A stretch of DNA of 64,000 nt, from contig JAWPHD010003262.1 in the NCBI GenBank assembly GCA_037043455.1, forward strand, positions 62,001 through 126,000, read 5' to 3'. Each line of letters begins with the position of its first letter. Positions within the stretch are counted from its first letter, which is position 1. Under the pieces are notes generated by a model. The model saw nothing but the letters and a program-made list of their open reading frames with translations. It did not search any database and was not told the origin of the DNA. Source of the stretch: Cyrtodaria siliqua (lineage: Eukaryota > Mollusca > Bivalvia > Adapedonta > Hiatellidae). The translations under genes were made by a program, and so were the position numbers. Shown one piece after another: positions 24,240 through 34,995 of the stretch.

Positions 24240-24940
24240 GCCTACTAATTAGTTGTACACGCGGTAGCGTAAACTAAAACAATGGCAAGTTTGATCGGCT
24301 GTTCCTGAATTGGGTTCATTTTATGGTTGATTGTTCATTCAACATGAAACAATACAAAAGGTGCGATTACTCAAAATATTGGTGTATGTAGCATTTCTGA
24401 ATTTGCAGCGCGATCTTTCTAGCTTCTTTGGAACTCGTGTTAGTTGAACTTGTTGTATATGCCTCAGTTTAGCCTTACATTCTTAAATATATTGCTATTT
24501 ATTTTATTTCTCTGAATGTTAGCATATTGAAATGCATTTAATGAAAATACTAAATGGTGACAAGAGTCTGCATTTTTGTATTTTCTTATTATATGCATGC
24601 ATTCGTTCTGTCCTTTTTTAAATTTCAGTCAAAATTAAAATTACATTAAATTAAATACAATTTTTAAAAAGTTTTGAATATTGTACAACTCGACATGTAA
24701 TTATAAGCACTAAAGCAGAATGCATATGATGTGGAAATGTTGATACCCTATAGGTTAATAAAGCATACTCTTTTAACTTACTATTGATGTGTACGCAAAC
24801 ACAAAGTTTTAGCGCCTTCAATTAGTTTAAAAATATCTTGGCAAAAGACTGGCTAAAGACATTCTAATCTGGCTAAAGGAATTGTTAAGGCTTTAGCCAT
24901 ATTTGGCTATTGGGTTTAAAATCCTAGTGCAAGGCTAGGC
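24240..24940. other. No feature seen
   Basis: AT-rich sequence with no coding, RNA or repeat signal that I can support. Confidence 0.5.
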
Positions 24941-24944
24941 TTAC

Positions 24945-25861
24945 CAAGGGTGTAAAAATTTTGAAAAATTCACTCGCCCTGCAGGACTAGTGGAAGCAAA
25001 AAGCTACTCGCCCTTACCATATTACCACTCGCCCAGCAGCATATAACCTGAACATTATTTTCACCACTATAGTAAGCTAAAATAAGTACATTTGTGTACT
25101 CACAGACACTGTAGTAGCTGACAGCCAGTATGTGGATATTTTATTGTTATGCAAACAAAGAAAGCGCCATAATATCTAACAACACATTTAATATTATGGT
25201 CTGCAACCTGTCCTCATACACTGTCAAAGGCAACTGTCACTGTGTCATTAAGATTTATTCCCTTCCACGCGGTCATTCGTCGGTGAGTGTACAAAAAAAA
25301 AGCGCAGAGAATTAACTTCTACAACAGAAACAACATTCTGCTGAACTCTTCAGTATTTTGTCTCCATTGGACCAATAATAGACGCCAGAACTAATTAATA
25401 GCGGTTGGGAACTACGCTTTTGTTCAGCCATACCCGTTCTGATTCGCCGACACTCAGGCCGAATCCGCTTGCAGTCGCTGACGCAGACTTTCCGAACAGC
25501 GACCTGATGACTGCTTGTTTACCCGCCATGTTTACGGTGTCGATATAAAAAAAACAGTCTGACTGGTTAGCGATATATTGCATCGCACTCCAATTGATTT
25601 TAGCGTGAATTGAATCACAGTCTATATGACGCGTAGGTTACCTGGTAACAAACACACACATTGTTAATACGGAACAAAATTACGCGTCGGAAATGATCCA
25701 GGTTTGAAATCTAGCAACATCGTGTTTGTACGATAGCTTAACTTCATTTTTATAGTGCAAAAAGTCACGCGCCCTGTTGGACGACCAGACGCCAAATGTA
25801 ACTCGTCCGCAGGCAGCTTGCACTCGCCAATGTGAGCGGGCGAGTGGAATTTTACACCCCT
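24945..25861 (-). mobile_element. Non-autonomous hAT-like element
   Basis: The right end reads, inward on the minus strand, AGGGGTGTAAAATTCCACTC and the left end AAGGGTGTAAAAATT...CACTCGCCC, so the ends are inverted and of the CAGGGGTGT type seen in hAT elements. GCTTAC occurs on both sides (24939-24944 and 25862-25867), a possible but short target duplication, since hAT usually makes 8 bp. It is too short to encode a transposase. Confidence 0.5.
25395..25583 (-). pseudogene. Short N-terminal ORF in the hAT-like element
   Basis: A 62-codon frame contains MAGKQAVIRSLFGKSASATA. The lysine/glutamine start followed by a short hydrophobic FG segment resembles the N-termini of hAT or zinc-finger-fused transposases. 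Nothing of the catalytic core follows. It could be a captured first exon or chance. Confidence 0.3.
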
Positions 25862-25981
25862 GCTTACGTAAAGTACTGAATATCAATTGACATACACCTT
25901 TATTTTTTATAAATCACCGGGATTCCACACTTGGAGAGGCTACACAACACTATTTTTTCCCCCGAATAAATCCCGGTTTTC

Positions 25982-26251
25982 GGGGGCGTCCGTGGCCGAG
26001 TGGTTAACGTCTCTGACTTGAAATCACTTGCCCCTCACCGCTGTAGGTTCGATCCCTCAGGGGCCTAGAAATCTTTATGTGAGGAAGCTATCCAGCTGGC
26101 TTGCGGAACGTCGGTGGTTCTACCAAGGTGCCCGCCCGTGCACGAAAATTGCCCGGAGGGGCACCTGGGGTCTTCCTACGCCAATGGAAGCTGGAAAGTC
26201 GCCATATGACCTTAGCTGTTGGTGCGACTATAAAATCCAATTCAATCAATC
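25982..26251 (+). mobile_element. tRNA-derived SINE, full length, 14-bp target duplication
   Basis: The head has an A box GTGGCCGAGTGGT (25992-26004) and B box GGTTCGATCCC (26046-26056) and resembles a Leu/Ser-type tRNA. The body contains GGTGGTTCTACCAAGGTGCC, GGAGGGGCACCTGGGGTCTT and GCTGGAAAGTCGCCATATGA, a bivalve SINE body. The tail is an AATC-type repeat. AAATCCCGGTTTTC flanks it exactly at 25968-25981 and 26252-26265, proving retroposition and a fairly recent date. Confidence 0.9.
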
Positions 26252-26269
26252 AAATCCCGGTTTTCACTG

Positions 26270-27180
26270 ATATGGGTAAAATTCGAGGGGTTTTCATTGC
26301 CTGTAATAACTGTTTTCAAATTCCCGACTTCCCGGTATGGGAACCATGATATTATGTCCTTTAATGGGGCATATCACCGCCGAAAGTCATTCAACTGGAA
26401 CACAATAATGACATGCGCAACTACACATGGCACTTATCAGCCCTGCCATTGTATCAAGAGAACAGAAATGTGACAAAGTTTGTGTATTAAAACTTTAAAG
26501 AACTCAATATCATCAACCAGTACACAACAATGGCAGTGCAGCTAGGCTTGGTATAGTTCTATGACATAAAACGTCACAGGACAGAGCTACAGATAAGCAA
26601 CGTATTTGCGTAAATTCCCAGTTAAAACTCCCTAAATACACAATTAAATTACTTTATTGGTGCATACCAATTACGTTTAACAAATTAATTACGCGAAATA
26701 ACTGTTTTTGTCAGCGTATCATATTGTATCCATTACCGTGAAGACGGCCAATATCAAACGGAATGCATTGCCGTTTCCAGTCAATTCTCAAATAAGCGAG
26801 CCATTGAGGTTGGCTAAATGTGACTGGTTATCAAGTTGTGTTTTTTTTTCACTCGAAAGTAAATCCTTCAGGAACAAAAATGTTGTATACAGTCTATTTT
26901 TAATTATTCGGCATCACCGACATGACCGAAGCACTTTCTCTAAACGTCGTCAACATGGCGAAAAGAGGCGCAGGTGTTTGAACACAATGCAAGAATATTC
27001 ATTATCGCTAAATATTAAGAACTAACTCAGAACACAATAATTACTAACGTTACTAACTCAGAATCCAGTAAGTTGAGTCGTGACATCAATAGTGTTGCTG
27101 ACGTCGACGTCATTTGCCGATAACGTTCAATAAAGCGAATATTTGTTTGCAAAAACGTAATTTAAAATGTAATAAATAGA
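26270..27180. other. No feature seen
   Basis: Non-coding. The short frames have no recognisable domain. Confidence 0.5.
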
Positions 27181-27185
27181 TAAAT

Positions 27186-27331
27186 AACTGCTGGGATCGA
27201 TTATGGGTAATCCTTCACTTGATGGTAGACGTGATTTGTTTTTTCACTCACTCGCATGCGCTCGTTCGTGAAAAGAACCACACGCCTACCTCTTGTGAAG
27301 GATTTCCCTATAATCGATCCCAGCAGTTAAA
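27186..27331. repeat. Foldback hairpin element
   Basis: AACTGCTGGGATCGATTATG on the left and CATAATC-like CTATAATCGATCCCAGCAGT on the right form inverted arms. Inner pairs TCCTTCAC / GTGAAGGA and TTTTCAC / GTGAAAA make most of the 145 bp self-complementary. Confidence 0.75.
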
Positions 27332-27943
27332 TAATTTCTATATAATTCATTTATGGCCCTGGTTTTGTATCACTGCTTAACACAGAAGTTCAGAGAGATA
27401 TTGCACAGGGTACAGTTCTCCCTGTACACTGGACAGACTACTTTACATCCCTCCGAAGGATGACCTATATTCACAGTACCATGTCCAAGTACCATGCCCA
27501 AGTAAGATACATCGGGAGTTTGTTTGAAAAATCCGGGATGTGACCCCACTGGAAATCAAACATGTGATTTCTGGGACTCGAGTCAAGAATGCTTAACACT
27601 TGGCGACCGCAGGGTTAAGTTTCCAAAATTATATGGAAACAAAAGAGCACAAGATGGTTCGAAAGATAAACATTCAAGAAAATTAGGTCTGGAAGTCTCA
27701 TGAAACATGGAGTCATACACAAATATCCTAGACACATTCGGTATACACAGGGTCTGAATGACCCTGACTACCACAACAGCCATGATTCTCACGTCTCCGT
27801 CTAGGTATTTTGTTCTTCTTTTAGTGTAGATACTACCAGGGAGTACGTTATAGGGAGGAGAAACGGGCTCGTTTTGCCGATTTATGTTGTCGTGCATGTG
27901 TTTCACTACTCCGTGAAAATGACTACTTCCGGTTGTTTCGCGA

Positions 27944-28135
27944 GTGTGTGAAAAACAGCAAATTCTTATAAGTTATTACACTTACAAACTCAATAAAGGT
28001 GCTAAATGTAAACATAAGTATTATTTATTCACATTGTGTCCTCTGATACAGAGCGTGTATTTGTTTGCATGTTTAAAAGCACATTTTACCAGACGGTTCC
28101 GTGTAACAAAGATGGCGCCACTCTGCGCCAAATAA
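27944..28135 (+). other. 63-codon frame conserved in all three MITE copies
   Basis: The frame here recurs at 28296-28487 and 33556-33747 with the same length and only a few residue changes. It is rich in Lys, Tyr and Cys and has no domain I recognise. Observed substitutions are a mix of silent and replacing ones, so I treat protein coding as unproven. It ends over AAGATGGCGCC, a YY1-like motif. Confidence 0.25.
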
Positions 28136-28188
28136 AAAATGGTGACAGTGTATAGCTATTGCAAACAAAATACGAGACTACGGGTTAT

Positions 28189-29013
28189 CAGGGAGTACGT
28201 CATAGGGAGGAGAAACGGGCTCGTTTTGCCGATTTATGTTGTCGCGCATGTGTTTCACTACTCCGTGAAAATGACTATTTCCGGTTGTTTCGCGAGTGTG
28301 TGAAAAACAGCAAATTCTTATAAATTATTACACTTACAAACTCAATAAAGGTGCTAAATGTAAACACAAGTATTATTTATTTACATTGTGTCCTCTGATA
28401 CAGAGCGTGTATTTGTTTGCATGTTTAAAAGCACATTTTACCAGACGGTTCCGTGTAACAAAGATGGCGCCACTCTGCGCCAAATAAAAAATGGTGACAG
28501 TGTATAGCTATTGCAAACGAGATACGAGACTACGGGTTATTTAGGCATTAATAATAACAAAAAGTGAATATTTATCTTTGTAAAGAATGTAATTTCATGG
28601 TGGTGATTATAAGACAAAGCCTAAAAAGAGGTGATGAAAATGTGCCTTTTGAGATATCAGCTAAATTTTTAATTTTATAGAATTAAAATTGGTGTGAAGC
28701 TATTGCAAGCGAGATACGAAGTATGGGTTATATTAGGCATTAATAATAACAAAAAGTGAATAGTAGACATATTTATCTTTGTCAATAATGTAATTTCGTG
28801 ATGTTGATTATAACAGAAAGCCGTAAAAAGGGGCTGTAAAAACTGCCTAATTTGAGATGTTGGCTGAAATTTTAACTTTTCAAATGTAACGCGCTTACGA
28901 TCGATTTACCTGTATCGATACAATAGTAAATGGCGGCGTTCTAGCGCGACAACATAAATCGATAAACTAGAGCGTTTATGAACCCGTTTCTCCTCCCTAT
29001 AACGTACTCCCTG
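28189..29013 (+). mobile_element. CAGGG-ended MITE (inner copy), nested insertion
   Basis: A full 825-bp copy of the same family sits inside the outer copy. GGGTTAT is duplicated at its borders (28182-28188 and 29014-29020), and the outer sequence resumes with TTAGGCATTAATAAT on the right. Internal similarity to the outer copy is high, so both insertions are fairly young and the inner one is younger. Confidence 0.88.
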
Positions 29014-29509
29014 GGGTTATTTAGGCATTAATAATAACAAAAAGTAAATAGTAAACATATTTATCTTTGTAAAGAAGGTAATTTCATGGTGGTGATTATA
29101 AGACAAAGCCTAAAAAGAGGTGATGAAAATGTGCCTTTTGAGATATCAGCTAAATTTTTAATTTTATAGAATTAAAAATGGTGTGGAGCTATTGCAAACG
29201 AGATACGAAGTATGGGTTATATTAGGCATTAATAATAACAAAAAGTGAATAGTAGACATATTTATCTTTGTCAAGAATGTTATTTCGTGATGTTGATTAT
29301 AACAGAAAGTCATAAAAAGGGGCTGTAAAAACTGCCTAATTTGAGATGTTGGCTGAAATTTTAACTTTTCAAATGTAACGCGCTTACGATCGATTTACCT
29401 GTATCGATAAAATAGTAAATGGCGGCGTTCTAGCGCGACAACATAAATCAATAAACTAGAGCGTTTATGAACCCGTTTCTCCTCCCTATAACGTACTCCC
29501 TGATACTAC

Positions 29510-30270
29510 AGATTACCAAATATGCAAACGACGACTAGAAACGTCAGGGAATGTTTATGCACACACAACCTTCCAATTGTTCACTCGAATATTTAAACAT
29601 GCAGAATGAATAACAAATAAGTTGTCATTTTACGCAGTCTAGATCATCTGCGACGCTTGCTTGTTTACAAAATTATCAGGCTTCGAAACAACCCATTCAT
29701 CAACTACGTCTGCAAACTTTATTGACACGTACAACATTCGATCGTGCAAACTTTCTGCACAATACAACACATATTCTACTTACGATAAATCGTATACGCC
29801 TAATTGCACAACGTCACAAACTCTCTTTGATTTCATGTGTATGAAAGAAGAAAAGAAGATGGCCGCATCAGCATCAACATGAAATATGATAGAGAGGCTG
29901 TGACGTCAGGCTCTTCCAGCATTACATTACTTTCATGAAACGCCTCCCGAGTATTGGCGATCTGGGCAGTGAGGTCTAAATTACCTTTATGCTCACTATA
30001 AAAAACACTTACATCTATACAACACTTCCTTGGAATTTTATTAGAACAAAATGTATTTCACATTGACTCAAAAATATATACAGAAAGTGCAATTCGCAAT
30101 TTACTAACTCTATACACGAGGGGTACAGCAAATTCACGCTTCACTGTGCACTATATGCAGTATATAGAATCTCGAATTAGGTCAAACTCCATCCCAGTAT
30201 TAGAGCGTTCTAATGGTTTCCATACACAGTAATAGTTATCTGCATTTCTATATTCATGAATAATAACGCT
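29510..30270. other. No gene; inverted AGAGCGTT / AACGCTCT near the LINE junction
   Basis: Non-coding. AGAGCGTT near 30201 and AACGCTCT at 30266-30273 are inverted about 60 bp apart, next to the point where LINE sequence begins. Confidence 0.4.
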
Positions 30271-30274
30271 CTAT

Positions 30275-31627
30275 GAAAATATAGCAATTACAGAATGGCC
30301 AATGTTTTTTGCAAATATTATATCATGTTGTAATCTGGCCAACTGATCTTGTGTACTGCAGCCCTTCCTGAAACCTGATTGAAATTTATTTAATAAGTGT
30401 TTAGTTTCTAGGAAGTGTTCTAATCGATTTTTTACCATATATTCCATTAATTTACTAGGGTGAGAAATTAAGCTTATGGGTCTATAGAATTTAGGGTCAT
30501 TAGAGTCATTATTGGGTTTTTTAATGGGGATAACACAGGCCAGTTTCCAGGAGACCGGATAGGTTTTGGAAGTCCAGATTTTATTATAAAGGAGAAGCCA
30601 AATACTTAAGGTGGATTCAGGCATGTGTTTAAATAGCTGATAGGAAATTTTGTCAGGTCCCACGGCGGATTTTTTTCTGCTATTAATTGCATCTCTAAGT
30701 TCCAGTATATTAAAGGGGAGATTAAGAGTAGGGTCTGTATCCTCTTGAATGTCGTTATTAATTTTATTGTTAAAATCAGTTTCAAAATTATCTTGGTAGT
30801 CATTTGTAGTTTTAGGAAGATTGTCCTTACTCGAAACTTGGGCGTAATGCTTGGCCAACATGTTAGCTTTATCTTTGCTCGTTGTTGCATAAAGAAGATT
30901 TGTTTTTAACAGTGGCACCGAGGAAGATGATTTTCCACGTATTTTATTAATCTTTGTCCAAAAAGTTTTAGTGTTACTTTGTTTTAAAGAACAGGTATTT
31001 ATAAATTCTTCCCAATTACTTTTCTTCGCTAATGATATAATATTTTTAGAGTCAAGCTCTGCATTTTTAAGTTAAATAGATTTGTTTCAGACGGGTCTTT
31101 TTTTTAATTTATTCAACATGTATTTGCGTTTTTTAACCGCCTGTTTGCATTCAGAATTCCACCATGGGATATTTTTCTTTTTTGGCATTTTATTATAAAT
31201 CGGGACACTTTGATGTACTATATTCAATATCGCGTCAGTTAAATTATTATTAAATATATTAATATCTTCTGAGAATAAATCTTCTGTATTTAAGTCTTTA
31301 CATAGAATATTGAAAAGGTCCCAGTCAGTTTTATTATAGTTGTATTTATCTTGATTATATTGTTCATGTGATATCTTATCATTTATAAGCAGTATAGAGA
31401 TATAAATTGGGAAGTGGTCAGACCCCCCATTATCATCTAGAACTGTCCATTGAGTTTTTTGAGAGAGGGGGATGGTAGAGAAAGACAAATCAATGTTTGA
31501 GAGGTTGCCCGTTCTGTTATCGATGTGAGTTGGGGAGCCGTCGTTAAGAAGGACTAAATTCTGCTCGTCAACCCAAGACAGAATTTCTTTCCCCTTTTTA
31601 TTACAGTGTTCTGATCCCCATGCATGG
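30275..31627 (-). pseudogene. I-group LINE ORF2, N-terminal half: endonuclease C-terminus and RT fingers
   Basis: Read from 31627 downward, the endonuclease part has AWGSEHCNKKGKEIL, NLSNIDLSFST and the catalytic SDHFPI motif, followed by the linker PWWNSECKQAVKKRKY. After stops near 31080, a frame resumes with WTKINKIRGKSSSSVPLL. It runs through the RT fingers (AVGPDKISYQLFKHMP, FYRPISLISHPSKLMEYMV, FQSGFRKGCSTQDQL) to IAIF at 30275, where LINE sequence ends abruptly. The first part of the endonuclease is lost. The missing RT palm starts at the same codon as the fragment at 19826, so the two are probably one element. Confidence 0.8.
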
Positions 31628-31960
31628 TGATGGCAGCCATGTTTAACGTCAAATCAAAATGATTTTTAACAAGGACCAACTCAATATCACTTATAGTTTT
31701 CAAGAAGTACTCGCTACAAACTTGTATTTATAAAATCTATTTTTAGCTTTTGTGGCCATCTTGGATTTCACATCAACATGAATTTTTGCTAGGATCAACT
31801 AGACTTCATGGGCAACATTTCTGTAAAGTTTCATGAATATCCATCAAGCAGTTTCAGAGGAGTAGTCGCTACAAATAAAAGTAAAAACAGACGGACGGAC
31901 AGACGAAGACGCACCACGGCATAAGCTCTGCTGATCTCTGATCAGTCGAGATAAAAAAAA
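31628..31960 (+). repeat. Dispersed mollusc repeat with CGGA tract
   Basis: TGGCCATCTTGGATTTC, CATTTCTGTAAAGTTTCATG, AAGCAGTTTCAGAGGAG and GACGGACGGACAGACGAAGA, then GGCATAAGCTC, match a dispersed repeat seen widely in bivalve DNA (from memory). Its left edge truncates the LINE endonuclease. Confidence 0.5.
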
Positions 31961-33395
31961 CGGAAAAAGGGTAATCATTGAACACAAACATTGAAGTCGA
32001 GGATTTTACACCGCAGATTTTGCTTTGGTCCAGTGAACTGAACTATACTCGGTAAAAAAAGGTTTTGGACCAGGGTATTTAAAGTCATATAAAAACAAAA
32101 CTAGTGGACTGAATTTAAGTATCTGTTTTTAGTAACCAAGGTCTACTCTACCCGGTTAATTTGGTACCAGAAACATTAAATTCCAAACAAGATTTGATTT
32201 TAAAAAAATATCGCGAACACACAAAGGGTCTGTAAAAAATGTTGCAAAGTCCATAAAAAGTAACAGATACGGACACATTCGAGTAACCAATAAAAAGATT
32301 ATTATTTTTTCGCAAACTTTCATTGTAAACGATAATTATTGTTGATTGTTGATCTATTATGAATTATCAACTGAGATAATAAGGGTTATGGTCGAATGTC
32401 ATGGTTTAGCGATCATTGTACGGGTTCGAACACTGTCATGGTACAAAACTTTTTTTACAGAGTAAATGTACTTTTGGCCGAAATAAATAGACAAACCCTA
32501 AAACAAAAAAATAACGAAACAAACGTTTGTTTTTATTTTCCAATTTTCACTGCGGACATAAGACAATGTTCGAGATGTTGTGATGTACGGTTTCCCACAA
32601 AACTGCATGTTATGGTACTTTGCGCTTCGAATGTTAATGTAAAATTAGATGAGCATGAGTACAAGTAACATTGCTGGTATAAAATCAACATTAAAACAGA
32701 CATGGTAGTGTTCATTTTACACATGATCATAAATTCGTGTTATAATTTGAAGCGGAAATCATTAGGTTTCACTTCCGGTTTTTGGATATTCTTAAACGCG
32801 GCGCTTTTGATAAATAAAACGCGGTGCTTTTAGAAATTATCAATAATAATTATATGGCAGAGAATCATGTTGATAGAAAAGGTCTCATACATTAATTTTA
32901 AAACTGTATGTTAACATAAAATATTTATAACAAAATAAAACATTTATTTAATAATATCTAATCTTTTTTAATCTTTTATTACAATAATTTACATATTATA
33001 GTTGTGATCATTTATAATAAAACTCATTAACAATACTATTTATAATTAAATAGATAACTTGGACTTACAATCCTTATGTTTCTGTCTGGCTCTGCATGAT
33101 GTTACAAAAATTAATATTGAGATTGACTCTTGCAAGTATAAACTAACTTCGTGTTGGGGAATGAAAGATTTGTTTTTTTGTTTTTTTGTTTTTTTTAAAT
33201 AAATAGTTCTATTGATTAAAAGTATCTTCATCAGCTCTAAGGGTTTTACAAGGTTTTCTTCCAAAGATTGGTAGCATTTAGTTTTTAGACACTCTGGGCT
33301 AATGATTCTGAAGCTGGGCCCCTAACTTTTGCAAGCAAGGGGCCAAGCTGGCACCTAGTCAAAAACAGTTAATCTGTGCCCCTGAGCTCTCGACA
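31961..33395. other. No feature seen
   Basis: AT-rich, with poly-T runs. The short frames have no recognisable domain. Confidence 0.5.
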
Positions 33396-33397
33396 TC

Positions 33398-34425
33398 TAC
33401 ATAATGGGAGTAATGCAGAAATGACAGCGCTCGACATCTCCATGAAAACAGGGAGTAAGTATACAGGGAGGAGAAACGGACCATTTAGCCGTTTTATGTT
33501 GTCGCGCATGTGTTTCACTACTGCGTGAAAATGACTACTGCCGGTTGTTTCGCGCTTGTATGAAAAACAGCAACTTCTTATAAATTACTACACTTACAAA
33601 CTCAATAAAGGTGCGAAATGTAAACATAAGTATTATTTATTCACATTGTGTCCTCTGATACAGAGCGTGTATTTGTTTGCATGTATAAAAGCACATTTTA
33701 CCAGACGATTCCGTGTAACAAAGATGGCGCCACTCTGCGCCAAATAAAAAACGGTGACAGTGTATAGGTATTGCAAACGAGATACGAGACTACGGGTTAT
33801 TTAGGCATTAATAATAACAAAAAGTGAATAGTAGACATATTTATCTTTGTCAAGAAGGTGATTTGATGGTGTTGATTATAAGACAAAGACTAAAAAGAGG
33901 TGATGAAAATGTGCCTTTTGAGATATCAGCTGAAATTTTTAATTTTTCGAATTAAAAATGTTGTGGAGCTATTGCAAACGAGATACGAAGTATGGGTTAT
34001 ATTAGGCATTAATAATAACAAAAAGTGAATTGTAGACATATTTATCTTTGTCAAGAAGGTAATTTCGTGATGTTGATCATAACAGAAAGCCGTAGAAAAG
34101 AGGCTGTAAAAACTGCCTAATCTGAGATGTTGGCTGAAATTTTAACTTTTCAAATGTAACGCGCTTACGATCGATTTACCTGTATCGATAAAATAGTAAA
34201 TGGCGGCGTTCAAGCGCGACAACATAAATCGATAAACTAGAGCGTTTATGAACCCGATTCTCCTCCCTGTATACTTACTCCCTGATTAAAATGAGAGTAA
34301 TGCAGAAATGACAGCACTCGACATCTCCATGAAAATGGGAGTAATGCAGGAATGACAGCGCTCGACATATCCATAAAAATGGGAGTAATGTGGAATAAGA
34401 CAACATATGACATTCCCATGTAAAT
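33398..34425. repeat. 44-bp minisatellite split by the third MITE copy
   Basis: Units like CGACATCTCCATGAAAATGG with GAGTAATGCAGGAATGACAG lie at 33400-33448 and continue at 34285-34420, so the element at 33449 landed inside a tandem array. Confidence 0.7.
33449..34284 (+). mobile_element. CAGGG-ended MITE, third copy
   Basis: 836 bp. The ends read CAGGGAGTAAGTATACAGGG and its inverse, differing from the other two copies in the same way at both ends. Flanks ATGAAAA (33442-33448) and ATTAAAA (34285-34291) are a 7-bp duplication with one change. It has the same internal duplication as the other copies. Confidence 0.82.
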
Positions 34426-34684
34426 TAGAGTAATATTTGAATGAAAGTTAGGAGTTTTTGACATTTCCATGAAAATGAGCATTTGCATTTTATACATGTC
34501 TGGATGGAATATATTATTGTATGGCTTTGTCAACTTTGTAAGTTACGGATTAGGATAAATTTGTATTTCAGAATTTTAATTTACTGTATGAATTCTGCAT
34601 AATATTTATTTATTTTTTAAACGGCGCACCATTGTTCTATTTTATAATTTCAGTCCATTATTTATTTTGAAAACGTTTGCCGCA

Positions 34685-34995
34685 ATGTATTGGCGAACAT
34701 TGCCGTAAACATCAGCACAAGCATCGCGAGCTAGCTAGAACATTGCGGAGAAATATTTTATGCAAATGAAGTTTGCTGCAAAGTTGTAGCAAACATCGCC
34801 AAAACATCACCAGAAGATTACAGCTAAACGTGTTATGCAAATGGAATTTCCTGCAAAGTTGCGGTACACTTTTACCATGCAAATGAGGTCTGCGGCAAAG
34901 TTGCGGTGAACATCGCCAGAAGCTCATTTGCATATTTGTTCGCTGCAACTTTGCCGCAGACCTCATTTGCATGATAAAAGTGTGCCGCAGCAAAT
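34685..34995. repeat. Repeat with five octamer motifs and a 45-bp inverted repeat
   Basis: ATGCAAAT occurs at 34760, 34835 and 34877 on the plus strand and at 34926-34933 and 34975-34982 on the minus strand, each next to GCAAAGTTG-like sequence. The block 34866-34912 is repeated in inverted order at 34943-34988, including ATGCAAATGAGGTCTGCGGC. It may be a degenerate element with imperfect direct units on its left. Confidence 0.7.

Larger units (their letters stand above)
27837..29502 (+). mobile_element. CAGGG-ended MITE (outer copy), interrupted by a second copy
   Basis: 31-bp terminal inverted repeats begin CAGGGAGTACGTTATAGGG and end in the exact inverse. ATACTAC flanks the element at 27830-27836 and 29503-29509, a 7-bp target duplication. 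The element consists of 27837-28188 plus 29021-29502, about 834 bp when the inner copy and its duplication are left out. It encodes no transposase. CA-ended repeats with 7-bp duplications fit P-type elements best and hAT less well. It carries an internal partial duplication around AGGCATTAATAATAACAAAA. Confidence 0.85.
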
